Shown piece after piece: positions 19,255-28,689 of a DNA stretch of 39,461 nucleotides. Within the stretch, counting starts at the first letter, position 1; every line of letters begins with the position of its first letter. The stretch is taken from positions 1 to 39,461 of the forward strand of contig JAGVAS010000001.1 in NCBI GenBank assembly GCA_020060185.1, written 5' to 3'. The notes below the pieces were generated by a model. It saw only the letters and a list, made by a program, of their open reading frames with translations. It made no database searches and was not told where the DNA came from. The DNA comes from Desulfovibrio sp. Lineage in GTDB: Bacteria; Bacillota; Dethiobacteria; DTU022; UBA8154. Made by a program: the position numbers and the translations under genes.

Positions 19255-19376
19255 ATTGTGTTACCGCTGGCGGTATGTTAAAATTTATGATGAAACTGTT
19301 GAAAAGGTGTGGAGATATTTTAAAAGATAAAGAAAAAGCTATAATTCAAGTTGAGGACGGGGAGTGAAATTTAGTA

Positions 19377-20642
19377 GTGGAATGGTGGCAGCTAGCGCAA
19401 ATCAAGTCAAAAATTGTGGAGATAATAAAAAAAGCAGAAAAAAAGGCAGCTAAACAGCACCGGGAAATTTCTGCCACTAGTTTGTTCAACCAGGCTAAAG
19501 TCCTAAAATCCTTTCAGGAAGTTAAGGTAAACGATGATTGTTTTAATTCCAGCGAAGGTTATGGTTATCACGATCTTGGGAGAGATAAATTAGAAGCACT
19601 TTTCGCTCTTGTATTTAAAGGTGAAGATGCTATAGTCAGGCCTCATTTCGTTTCAGGGACACACACCATATTCAGTTGTTTCAGGGGTTTGCTAAGACCG
19701 GGAGACCGCCTGGTTTCTGTTACAGGACAACCTTATGATACCCTTTTCCGCGCTATCAGTGGAAACAATTCTTTATTAACCGAAGGTAATCTTCGAGAAT
19801 GGGGTATATCTTACGGAAACCTTAATCTGGAAGATTTTGACCACCCTGGAAACGGTTTTTGCCTGGAAATGCTCCAGGAACCCACCAGATTGGTCTTCAT
19901 CCAGCGTTCAAGAGGTTATGATCCTTATCGTTCTGCTTTAACGGTAAAAAAAATAGAGGAACTGGTTCAGAAAATCCGCAGCTTTAATTCTGAAGTTACT
20001 ATTTTTGTCGATAACTGTTATGGAGAATTTGTGGAAAAGAAAGAACCTTTGGAAGCCGGTGCCGATTTAATCGCCGGTTCATTGATAAAAAACCCGGGGG
20101 GAGGACTGGCACCTGCAGGAGGTTATGTAGCAGGCAAAAAAAAATATATAGATAAAATCAGCCATGCCATATCAGCTCCCGGCCTGGGAAAAGAACTGGG
20201 AGCCTTCGTTTATAATAAAAGACTCTTTTTCCAGGGTCTATTTATGGCTCCACATCTTACTGGTGAAGCATTAAAAGGGATGGTAACCCTTGCTGCAGCC
20301 TTAGAAACGGTAGGATTTGAAGTGGAGCCCCGTTTTGATGCAGAAAGGGGGGATATTGTACAGTCAGTACACCTTAAAAACAAGAATGAACTGGAGAAAA
20401 TATGCCTCGCCGTGCAGGGTTCCTCACCAGTAAATTCTCATTTGATACCTGTAGCGGGAACTACTGCTGGTTATTCTGATCCTGTTTTTATGGCTGCAGG
20501 AACATTTGTCCAGGGTGCTTCCAGTGAGTTCAGCGCTGATGCTCCGCTGCGCGAGCCTTATACCGTTTATATTCAGGGAGGTCTTACCTATCACCATGTA
20601 ATCCTTGGGCTGGCCTCGATTCTCGAAGCAATTCTGGATTGA
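19377..20642 (+). CDS. Methionine gamma-lyase / aluminium-resistance family PLP protein (YnbB-like)
   Basis: RPHFVSGTHTIF, FVDNCYGEFVE, GADLIAGSLIKNPGGGLAPAGGY; positioned between hfq and glnA. Confidence 0.9.
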   Translation: MEWWQLAQIKSKIVEIIKKAEKKAAKQHREISATSLFNQAKVLKSFQEVKVNDDCFNSSEGYGYHDLGRDKLEALFALVFKGEDAIVRPHFVSGTHTIFSCFRGLLRPGDRLVSVTGQPYDTLFRAISGNNSLLTEGNLREWGISYGNLNLEDFDHPGNGFCLEMLQEPTRLVFIQRSRGYDPYRSALTVKKIEELVQKIRSFNSEVTIFVDNCYGEFVEKKEPLEAGADLIAGSLIKNPGGGLAPAGGYVAGKKKYIDKISHAISAPGLGKELGAFVYNKRLFFQGLFMAPHLTGEALKGMVTLAAALETVGFEVEPRFDAERGDIVQSVHLKNKNELEKICLAVQGSSPVNSHLIPVAGTTAGYSDPVFMAAGTFVQGASSEFSADAPLREPYTVYIQGGLTYHHVILGLASILEAILD

Positions 20643-20745
20643 AAGCACAAGTGTTATATCTTGGTGAGTTTCGACTGCTGTTGGAAAAAAAAGTGATGAT
20701 ATAATATAAACATAATACTACATAAAACAATGGGAGAGGTTTTAA

Positions 20746-22077
20746 ATGAAGGAATATTCCCCTGATGATATCCTGTATTTTGTTAAAGACCAAAAAATAG
20801 AATTTATTAGGTTACAATTTTCTGATATTTTTGGCATTACCAAAAACGTGGCCATACCTGTTCCCCAGTTGGAAAAAGCCCTGGAAGGGGAAGTAGCTTT
20901 TGACGGCTCTTCTATTGAGGGTTTTGTCCGTATTGAGGAATCTGACATGCTTCTTAAACCGGATCCCAATACCTTTGCCGTTTTTCCCTGGAGAAAAGGG
21001 AATGGAGCTACAGCAAGGCTGATTTGCGATGTTTACAATCCAGACAATACTCCCTTTGAAGGCTGTCCCCGCAGCATTTTGCGACAAGCCATAAAAGAAG
21101 CTGACGACATGGGTTTTACCATGTATGCGGGTCCAGAACTGGAGTTCTTTCTTTTCCTAAAGGATGAAAACGGACAAGCAACAACTATTACACATGACCA
21201 GGGAGGGTATTTTGATTTAACTCCTGTGGATATGGGAGAAAATGCCCGACGGGATATAATTGTGAACCTGCAAAAAATGGGCTTTGAAATAGAAACCTCA
21301 CATCATGAAGTGTCACCAGGGCAACATGAGATTTCTTTTAAATATGCAGATGCTTTAACTACAGCAGACAATATTGCCACTTTCAGATTCGTCGTAAGAA
21401 CCATTGCTTTAAGTCATAACCTTCATGCTACCTTTATGCCCAAACCTATTTTTGGAATTAATGGTTCCGGTATGCATACCAACCAGTCTTTATTTGCCGG
21501 CGATAAAAATGTTTTTTATGATCCCCAAGCGCCTTCTCAGTTAAGTAAAACAGCTCACTATTATATAGGGGGCCTGATGAGTCATGCCAAAGGCTTTACG
21601 GCCATAACAAATCCCCTGGTAAACTCCTATAAACGCCTGGTACCGGGATATGAAGCCCCTGTTTACATTGCCTGGTCAGAAAGAAACCGCAGCCCGCTGA
21701 TCAGGATTCCGGCAAGAAGAGGAATGGGGACACGCGTGGAGTTGCGTTCCCCTGATCCTTCCTGTAATCCTTACCTGGCCCTGGCCGTTATGTTAAGGGC
21801 AGGTCTGGATGGTATAAAAAATAAAATCGAGCCGCCAGAACCAGTAAACTACAATATTTTCGAGCTAAATGATCAAGAATTACGGGAAAGAGGCATCGAA
21901 GTTTTACCCTTGCACCTGGGCGCGGCTCTGGAAGAGATGGCAGAAGACGAGGTAATTAAAGATACCCTGGGGAAACATATCTTCAATCGCTATTACGAAG
22001 CTAAAAAAATCGAATGGAACGAGTACCTTACAAAAGTTCACCCGTGGGAACTGGGGCGCTACCTTAAGGTATACTAA
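20746..22077 (+). CDS. glnA: Type I glutamine synthetase
   Basis: [59 protein letters not shown]. Confidence 0.97.
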   Translation: MKEYSPDDILYFVKDQKIEFIRLQFSDIFGITKNVAIPVPQLEKALEGEVAFDGSSIEGFVRIEESDMLLKPDPNTFAVFPWRKGNGATARLICDVYNPDNTPFEGCPRSILRQAIKEADDMGFTMYAGPELEFFLFLKDENGQATTITHDQGGYFDLTPVDMGENARRDIIVNLQKMGFEIETSHHEVSPGQHEISFKYADALTTADNIATFRFVVRTIALSHNLHATFMPKPIFGINGSGMHTNQSLFAGDKNVFYDPQAPSQLSKTAHYYIGGLMSHAKGFTAITNPLVNSYKRLVPGYEAPVYIAWSERNRSPLIRIPARRGMGTRVELRSPDPSCNPYLALAVMLRAGLDGIKNKIEPPEPVNYNIFELNDQELRERGIEVLPLHLGAALEEMAEDEVIKDTLGKHIFNRYYEAKKIEWNEYLTKVHPWELGRYLKVY

Positions 22078-22079
22078 AT

Positions 22080-22697
22080 TTATTCAAAAATTCTCAGCAG
22101 GCCGATTACCTTGCCTAACACACGAATATTGTCCTTTGTAATTATTGGTTCATAATCCGGGTTTTCCGGTTGGAGGCGAATATGGTCTGTTTCCCGGAAA
22201 AACCGTTTTACTGTTGCTTCATCTCCGATAAGAGCAACAACAATTTCACTGTTTTCCGCAGCAGGTTGTTGCCTGACGATTACCAGATCCCCCTGGAGAA
22301 TGCCTGCCTCTTTCATACTGTCACCTTTAACACGCAATAAAAAAAGGTTGTCACCTTTGACCATTTCCTCCGGGAGGGCAAGGTAGCTTTCAATATTTTC
22401 TTCAGCTAATACAGGTATCCCGGCAGTTACCTGACCAAGCAGGGGAACAAGCCGGGATCTTCTTTTTTGTTTGGAGTTTACAGAAGGGTCCAATATTTCA
22501 ATGGCACGAGGCTTGGTGGGATCTCTTTTAATATAGCCCTTTCTTTCCAGTGCCTTTAAATGAGCATGAACCGTGGAACTGGAACTAAGACCCATTGCCT
22601 GGCAAATCTCGCGAACAGAGGGAGGGTAATTTTTATGCATAACTTCTTCGTTTATAAAATTCAATATTTCTCTCTGCCGTGAAGTTAATTTTTTCAA
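22080..22697 (-). CDS. lexA: LexA repressor
   Basis: [48 protein letters not shown] cleavage site, [13 protein letters not shown]. Confidence 0.97.
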   Translation of the reverse strand: MKKLTSRQREILNFINEEVMHKNYPPSVREICQAMGLSSSSTVHAHLKALERKGYIKRDPTKPRAIEILDPSVNSKQKRRSRLVPLLGQVTAGIPVLAEENIESYLALPEEMVKGDNLFLLRVKGDSMKEAGILQGDLVIVRQQPAAENSEIVVALIGDEATVKRFFRETDHIRLQPENPDYEPIITKDNIRVLGKVIGLLRIFE

Positions 22698-22762
22698 AAA
22701 AAATCAACCCCTTATACCCTTATAGTTGTTGGCTAAATTATAACATATAAAGATGATTTTAG

Positions 22763-22776
22763 CAAACAACGGTTCG
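22763..22776. promoter_or_regulatory. LexA (Gram-positive SOS) box upstream of lexA
   Basis: CAAAC-AACG-GTTCG: one mismatch to CGAACN4GTTCG, about 66 bp upstream of the lexA start. Confidence 0.7.
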
Positions 22777-22795
22777 AAGAAAATATCTTTATTTT

Positions 22796-24331
22796 TTACT
22801 TTATTTTATTGTTATTGTTAACATGTGCCATCATGTTAATCAGCTTGTTTAAACTGTCAAGATAAGCTTTTACACTGGCTTCCACAATATCCGTACTTAC
22901 ACCACGTCCGATTATATTTTTATCTTCATGTGTTATCTTAAGGGAAACCTCTCCAAGAGCGTCCATACCACGGGTAACAGCACGCAAGTTATAATTCTCC
23001 AGGCGAGTAATAATATTTGTGATCTTGTCAATCGCTTTATAAGCAGCATCAATTGGGCCAGCCCCGCTGGAAACCTCTTCAAAAGTTTCTTCACCTTTAC
23101 GCAGGCGTACCACCGCTGCCGGTATGATTCTTGTCCCGCTGACAGTTTGAAGGTATTCCAGTTCGTACGTAGGTTCTGCAAACGAAATATCGATAAGCAA
23201 AGCTTCCAGGTCTTCCTGGTATACTTCTTTCTTTTTGTCCGCAAGTTCCAGAAAACGATGATAAAAATTTTCAAACTCCTCATCACCAAGATGGTAATTC
23301 ATGCTTTCCAGCTGATGACGTACCGCATGGCGTCCTGAACGGGCAGTAAGTATCATTTGTGCCGCCTGACCGCCTATCAAGTCGGCGTTTATTATTTCAT
23401 AGGTTCTTTTGTCTTTCAATACTCCATCCTGGTGTATACCAGAAGAGTGTGCAAAAGCATTTATACCTATAATTGCTTTATTTACTGGAATCGGTATACC
23501 TGTCAGCTTGCTCACCATGCGGCTCGTACGATAAATTTCTTTTAAGTTAATTCCCGTTTCAAATGGAAACTGATCTTTCCTTATTACCGTAGACAGGACG
23601 ATCTCTTCCATAGCAGCGTTTCCTGCCCTTTCCCCGATACCGTTAACGTTGCATTCCACCTGCCTGGCACCATTTTGCACGGCGAACAATGAATTTATAA
23701 CTGCCAATCCCAGGTCATTGTGACAGTGTACACTGATCGTAGCTTTATCAGCATTAGGAACTTCAGTTTTAATCTTCTTGATTAACCTGCCAAATTCCTC
23801 CGGAACTGCATAGCCTACCGTATCAGGAATGTTAACTACGGTGGCACCGGCATCAATAACAGCCTCTACAACCCTCAATATATAATCTTCTCGTGCCCTG
23901 GTGGCATCTTCAAGAGAGTATTCTACATCTTCAGTGAAACTTTTGGCGTACTTTACAGCCTGAACAGCTTCTTTCAAACAAGTTTCAGGGTCTTTACGCA
24001 GCTTTTTCTCCATATGAATATCTGATGCAGCCAAAAAAACATGGATACGGGGCTTCTCCGCGTCTCTAACGGAATTCCAGGCACAATCGATATCTTCCTT
24101 GACAGTTCTGGCAAGGGCCGCAATGACTGGACCCTTAACTAACCTGGAAATTTGTTGAACGGCACGAAAATCTCCTGGGGAAGAAATAGGGAAACCTGCT
24201 TCAATAACATCGACTTGCAATCGGGCAAGCTGCCGGGCGATTTCCAATTTTTCCTGGGCATTTAGCTTGGCCCCGGGTGTTTGTTCTCCATCCCTCAAAG
24301 TGCTGTCGAAGATAATAATTCTTTTACTCAT
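22796..24331 (-). CDS. leuA: 2-isopropylmalate synthase
   Basis: FDSTLRDGEQTPGAKLN, SVHCHNDLGLAVINSL, NGIGERAGNAAMEE, HSSGIHQDGVLK; C-terminal LeuA allosteric domain. Confidence 0.96.
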   Translation of the reverse strand: MSKRIIIFDSTLRDGEQTPGAKLNAQEKLEIARQLARLQVDVIEAGFPISSPGDFRAVQQISRLVKGPVIAALARTVKEDIDCAWNSVRDAEKPRIHVFLAASDIHMEKKLRKDPETCLKEAVQAVKYAKSFTEDVEYSLEDATRAREDYILRVVEAVIDAGATVVNIPDTVGYAVPEEFGRLIKKIKTEVPNADKATISVHCHNDLGLAVINSLFAVQNGARQVECNVNGIGERAGNAAMEEIVLSTVIRKDQFPFETGINLKEIYRTSRMVSKLTGIPIPVNKAIIGINAFAHSSGIHQDGVLKDKRTYEIINADLIGGQAAQMILTARSGRHAVRHQLESMNYHLGDEEFENFYHRFLELADKKKEVYQEDLEALLIDISFAEPTYELEYLQTVSGTRIIPAAVVRLRKGEETFEEVSSGAGPIDAAYKAIDKITNIITRLENYNLRAVTRGMDALGEVSLKITHEDKNIIGRGVSTDIVEASVKAYLDSLNKLINMMAHVNNNNKIK

Positions 24332-24361
24332 TTAAAATTAATCACCTCTTTTTAATAACAT

Positions 24362-24630
24362 TAAAAAACCTTTCGCCCCAAAAACAAATTTAGAGACGAA
24401 AGGTCAAGCCTCCGCGGTACCACTCTATTTGACAGAAAAATATTTCTCCTGTCCGCTCTAAGTGTTCTTCTTTTAACGGTAAAGCCCCGTCCAGACTTAC
24501 TCTCACTTAAGGATTTCAGTCAGCTCCTCGCAGGGGAGTTTCAGAAAGGAGAAGAGGTTGCACTTACAGCAGGATGGCAACTCTCTGTACACTTCTTATC
24601 TTTCCTACTGATCCTGCTCATCGTATTTAG
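24362..24630 (-). ncRNA. T-box leader (leucine) upstream of leuA
   Basis: Minus strand: T-box AGAGTGGTACCGCGGAGGC (rc of about 24409-24427) followed by terminator ACCTTTCGTCTC...GGGGCGAAAGGTTTTTT; upstream Stem I region with candidate CTC specifier in TTTCTGAAACTCCCC. Confidence 0.9.
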
Positions 24631-24712
24631 CTTTATCAATTTAAAATATAGTTTATACATTTTTATTCTTCCTGTCAAGCCTTTAATGAAAAAAAAAGCG
24701 CAAATTAAAGTA

Positions 24713-24748
24713 AAAACGGACCGATGAATTATCGGACCCGTTTTTTTA
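24713..24748. terminator. Bidirectional terminator-like hairpin after Mn catalase
   Basis: AACGGACCGAT-GAATT-ATCGGACCCGTTTTTTT. Confidence 0.75.
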
Positions 24749-24766
24749 TAAAAGTTAAATTAACGC

Positions 24767-25441
24767 TTATTGTTGACGAGGATTTTTGAAAGAAGGAGGA
24801 GTGGGGGAGGGTTCTTTAAAATGCCTGCCTGGAGAAGAAAGGTCGAAATAAAGCTTGGAATCATCTGTTACCCCGAAATCTTGCAGCGAACCCTCATCCT
24901 GTATCCGGTTTAATGCTTCTCGGAAAAGGGCGTTATGGGCTTCTTCACGGTTTAAAAGAAAATCTATTGTTTCCCTTACACCTTTATCATTAATTTGGCG
25001 ATGCAAATACTCATATACTACTTTTGCCCTTTGTTCTGCAGCAATGTTTGAAAGTAAATCCGCCGGCAGATCGCCTGTTACATTAGCATACACTCCAATC
25101 CAGGGGAATCCTGAAGCATCTGTAAGAAGTGGAGCGAGTCCGCCTACAACATGACTTTGAATGGTACCTGCAGGTTGATTAACAGCATTAAGTTCGTCAC
25201 CATGTAGTAAATTTATAGTCTGTGCAACCATTTCCATATGACTTAACTCTTCAGCCCCAATGTCCAGGAAAAGATCTTTGATGGCTTGATCCTGTACCCG
25301 AAAACTCTGGGCTATGTACTGCAGGCCCGCTTTTAATTCACCGTTGGAACCGCCAAGCTGTTCCTGCAGCATTGCAGCATAAACAGGATTGGGACCATCG
25401 ACCTTTACATCATGTAGAAGTTGTTTTTCATGTTTAAACAA
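24767..25441 (-). CDS. Manganese catalase family (CotJC-like) protein
   Basis: AAMLQEQLGGSNGELKAGLQY, DIGAEELSHMEMVA, LLNREEAHNALFREAL. Confidence 0.92.
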   Translation of the reverse strand: MFKHEKQLLHDVKVDGPNPVYAAMLQEQLGGSNGELKAGLQYIAQSFRVQDQAIKDLFLDIGAEELSHMEMVAQTINLLHGDELNAVNQPAGTIQSHVVGGLAPLLTDASGFPWIGVYANVTGDLPADLLSNIAAEQRAKVVYEYLHRQINDKGVRETIDFLLNREEAHNALFREALNRIQDEGSLQDFGVTDDSKLYFDLSSPGRHFKEPSPTPPSFKNPRQQ

Positions 25442-25579
25442 TTTTTAACCTCCTCGTAATTTTAGTGCGCCTGTAAAATTTTAAACATTTGGCGTTTAAA
25501 AAGTAAATACTTTAAACAGCCGAAAAAAGAGCGTTTAATTTATTTTTTCATTGTACGGATTTTATATACACGGTAAATG

Positions 25580-25664
25580 AACAATGACGGGATCTAAACC
25601 CGGTTATTTTCATCCATTGTTTGTTATGACCGTTGTTGTGACCGTCAGGGTCATGGTGGTTATT
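25580..25664 (-). repeat. Solo 5' module of the structured repeat element (copy D)
   Basis: Minus strand: AATAACCACCATGACCCTGACGGTCAC...AACAATGGATGAAAATAACCGGGTTTAGATCCCGTCATTGTT, near-identical to 32245-32313. Confidence 0.85.
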
Positions 25665-25700
25665 TACGAAAATAGTAGTATTATCCGTATACATTTTTAT

Positions 25701-25731
<31 letters not shown>

Positions 25732-25917
25732 GGAAAAGGTTAAATTTCTTGCACTACTCCCACCGAGAATACTAGGAACACCTGAAATCAAGGTCTTCTT
25801 CGTCACCCCATTGAAGGGTAATAAAAAAGGTAATTTGAACGCAAGCATTTAACGAACCAGCCGTCAAAATTCTTGCCATTTTTGTGCAGAACTTTAGAGT
25901 TAAAGCCCTAACTTATT

Positions 25918-26376
25918 TCAAGCTTTTATCGGAATATGTGCAACATTCAAGTTAAGACCATCTTTTGTTTTGTTAATAGTGTATGAGGCTATAAGTCGCT
26001 TATCATTTTTAAATAAAAAGTTTTTTCTGGCAATAAGGTAATCCATAATCTCATTCATGTCTTTGATCAGCTGCTCATCACCTCTACAAATTTCCTTTTT
26101 TAATATTTCTTTAAACTTATCAGCTTCTTCCTTGGGAACAATGCATATATTCCAAACATGTATCGAGAAAATTAATATTTTTTTCTGTTCATCAAAATTT
26201 GAGCATCTCTCAAGGAGTGGCTGCGCTAAATCTATAATCACTTCCGATAATTTATCATCGCCAGTATTCCATTTAAATTTTGAATTAGGGAGAATATTTT
26301 TTACAGAATCCATTAGTTTTCTTTCAGCTGTTTGATTATCAGCTTTTTTCTTTTTTTTCTTTTTTTTGTTGCTCAT
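25918..26376 (-). CDS. Hypothetical protein with N-terminal poly-lysine
   Basis: 152 aa ORF, MSNKKKKKKKKADN...; no recognised family. Confidence 0.55.
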   Translation of the reverse strand: MSNKKKKKKKKADNQTAERKLMDSVKNILPNSKFKWNTGDDKLSEVIIDLAQPLLERCSNFDEQKKILIFSIHVWNICIVPKEEADKFKEILKKEICRGDEQLIKDMNEIMDYLIARKNFLFKNDKRLIASYTINKTKDGLNLNVAHIPIKA

Positions 26377-26418
26377 CAATTAATCATCCCAATCTAATAA
26401 AATTTAACTTGCATTGCA

Positions 26419-26882
26419 CTACCCCATGTAAGCGCAGATGCCCACTCGTGGAGAATTTACCACCGGAAGAAGCATGTCTTCACCGCATTCATGTTCTTCA
26501 GCACACTCTTCGCAAAGCCACCCCCCGCCATCGTAAATGCACTCCGAGCAAACCTGCACGGCGATTTTATCGCAGTAATCACACTGATACTTCGGCTCAT
26601 CATTCCGGGCCAGGACGGCGATTTTTTCGTCCAAGAAGCGCTTTTTCGTTTTTCCCACACGCCTGAGTGTAAGTTCAGTCGTGTTACCGAAATCATATTC
26701 ATAGGTAAAGTACGCGCCTGTGTCTACGACCCTGGTCAGGGAAGCACGCATGTCCTTATCATAATAATCATCCGGTTCCCGGCAGTATCTTTCGCCAAGG
26801 ATGTTAAACGCGCTCAGGTGACCGCAGCACTCCAACCAGATGTGGCGCAGGAAGAGATCAAGTTCCGCATACTGCCAATCTC
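26419..26882 (-). pseudogene. 5'-truncated CxxC zinc-binding protein (pRiA4b ORF-3-like / LECCGHLSAF family)
   Basis: Frame continues upstream of the called start as DWQYAELDLFLRHIWLECCGHLSAF... then hits an in-frame TGA at 26883-26881; CDYCDKIAVQVCSEC...CEECAEEHECGED. Confidence 0.55.
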
Positions 26883-26937
26883 ATTGGCATACTCCCTGGT
26901 TTAGCTTATGAACAGATTAGATCTTATGAGAACCATT

Positions 26938-27093
26938 TCACTTTTTCAGGTATTCTTCCCTGGAAGTATTCGGCCCGCTGACATGATTCAGCAATAGATA
27001 CAAATCATCCAGCATCATGGTACGGGCTGTATGTACGCTGCTTTTGTGGAAACAGAAACCGAAACGTTCCAATGACGAGTTTAAGTCTTTCAT
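26938..27093 (-). CDS. Short hypothetical ORF/gene fragment (51 aa)
   Basis: MKDLNSSLERFGFCFHKSSVHTARTMMLDDLYLLLNHVSGPNTSREEYLKK*; below the ORF track length cutoff. Confidence 0.35.
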   Translation of the reverse strand: MKDLNSSLERFGFCFHKSSVHTARTMMLDDLYLLLNHVSGPNTSREEYLKK

Positions 27094-27414
27094 ACTGTAC
27101 TCCACAGGAGCATTGTTTGTTTTTTTAAACCTTGTTTAAAGGTAACTATATTAGAAACCCCTGGGGTTCTGGCGCGAAAACAAGCGGTTTAGTGGGATAA
27201 CAAGGAACCCCTTACATTAAAAAAAGGGTATAAAGGTCATTATTTTGGTTTTAAAAATAATGAAAACGCCATAGGCCAACAGTCTATAGTTAAATTATCA
27301 TAAGTCTGTGAATAGTAATATTCTCCAAAAAAGGGCCTGTTTCCTTTCTTTGCTTGTAAATATTTCTAATTTTGTGGCAAGTAATCTGGCAATTAGAATG
27401 ATAATGCCTCTCTA

Positions 27415-27579
27415 TTAAAGGCAGTGTTTTAATATTTCTTCACTCCTTGCCATCGCCTCTGCAGAAGCAAGTTCTTTGTTGACCGACTTTACATCATTGG
27501 ATGAAAGTATCTCTACCAACTTTTCAACTGCTTCCGCTTACCTGATAACAATGTTCTTATCAAAGGAAACGGTTGCCAT
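27415..27579 (-). pseudogene. Antitoxin-like small gene with premature stop
   Basis: RBS GAAGGTG then MATVSFDKNIVIR*AEAVEKLVEILSSNDVKSVNKELASAEAMARSEEILKHCL*; single in-frame TAA (27539-27537). Confidence 0.55.
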
Positions 27580-27739
27580 CAGTTTCACCTTCTTTCAAAA
27601 ACATATTTTCTAAATATATTATAAGCTGCGTTGCCTTATAATTCAGGTAAAATATCTTTAATTTCACTAATTGACATGAAGACGTGCAATTTCATTACAT
27701 ATAGCCCGAGTGAATATATGTTTGGTGGAATTGCTATGC

Positions 27740-27783
27740 AATAGAAAGCGTCGAAGGCTCGAAAGCCCCCGACGCTCTATTCT
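27740..27783. repeat. Strong inverted repeat, terminator-like without a clear U-tract
   Basis: AATAGA-A-AGCGTCG-AA-GGCT-CGAA-AGCC-CC-CGACGCT-CTATT. Confidence 0.7.
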
Positions 27784-27919
27784 AATCATTAACAGGATTT
27801 TATTATGTAAACTAATATAAAATATTCCTGCCAGTAACCTCCTTCCACTCTTTTAAAAAAGAGGAAATACTGCAGAAAATCATATTTTTAAAGCTTCTAC
27901 TATATTTCATTTATATATC

Positions 27920-28288
27920 TCATTTTTTAGCTGTACGTTTATTTTCTTTGACCCATGACATGGATTTTGACGGGGCCTTACCCTTTCTATAATTCCTTCC
28001 CCTTACAGCGGTAAGCTTATGTATTTTATCATTGGAGTTGTTGCTAAATTCTTCAATAGTGTTTTTAGTGCCGGACCATAAGCCTATGGCAGAAAGACCG
28101 GAAACCAAACCCAAAAAAATAGCTTTTTTAGGTTCACCAGGCGCCAGGTAATAAAACCCTGAGAGAATCCCCAGTATGACAGCTGTAACTGGAGCAAGTT
28201 TTTTGGGTATTCCCACTCTTTTTAACAGTTCGACCATTGCCAGGATAATCGGTACCAGGGCCATACCATAAACGCTAAATTCCTCCAT
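27920..28288 (-). CDS. Small holin-like membrane protein
   Basis: 122 aa, about 3 hydrophobic segments (ALVPIILAMVELL, LAPVTAVILGILSGFYYL, KAIFLGLVSGLSAIGLW), basic C-terminus. Confidence 0.5.
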   Translation of the reverse strand: MEEFSVYGMALVPIILAMVELLKRVGIPKKLAPVTAVILGILSGFYYLAPGEPKKAIFLGLVSGLSAIGLWSGTKNTIEEFSNNSNDKIHKLTAVRGRNYRKGKAPSKSMSWVKENKRTAKK

Positions 28289-28387
28289 CTTTTTCCACCT
28301 CCCTGAAAATTTTTATACTTATTTTAAAATTATTCAGGAGGCAGCATAAAAAGAACATTCTCCCGTAAAAACCGTTTTAAATTAATT

Positions 28388-28669
28388 TTAGTAATTATCC
28401 CTGATTTTAAGATCAAGCTCCTGGATAGAAGCTAGCAATATGGCTACAGCTTCATATATTTCAGATGGTATTTCCTGGTTAAGATCAAGTTTAAATAATT
28501 CATGGACCAGTAAAGTATTTTCTTCTACGGGAATACCGTTTTCTTTCGCCAGCGTTATAATTTTCTCAGCAACCCGGCCCTGCCCTTTAGCTGTCACAAC
28601 AGGTGCTCTGTCTTTTTCCTGCTGGTATCGTAAGGCGACGGCATGTTTTATTTTACTATAATTGCGCAA
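28388..28669 (-). CDS. FlhB C-terminal-like (YlqH/EscU switch family) protein
   Basis: VALRYQQEKDRAPVVTAKGQGRVAEKIITLAKENGIPVEEN.LL..L. Confidence 0.85.
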   Translation of the reverse strand: MRNYSKIKHAVALRYQQEKDRAPVVTAKGQGRVAEKIITLAKENGIPVEENTLLVHELFKLDLNQEIPSEIYEAVAILLASIQELDLKIRDNY

Positions 28670-28689
28670 CAGTTAAATAGTTCCCCCTT

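Noticed and set aside
22928-23338. Plus-strand 136 aa ORF opposite leuA
   Set aside because: Shadow ORF on the complementary strand of a strongly supported CDS.
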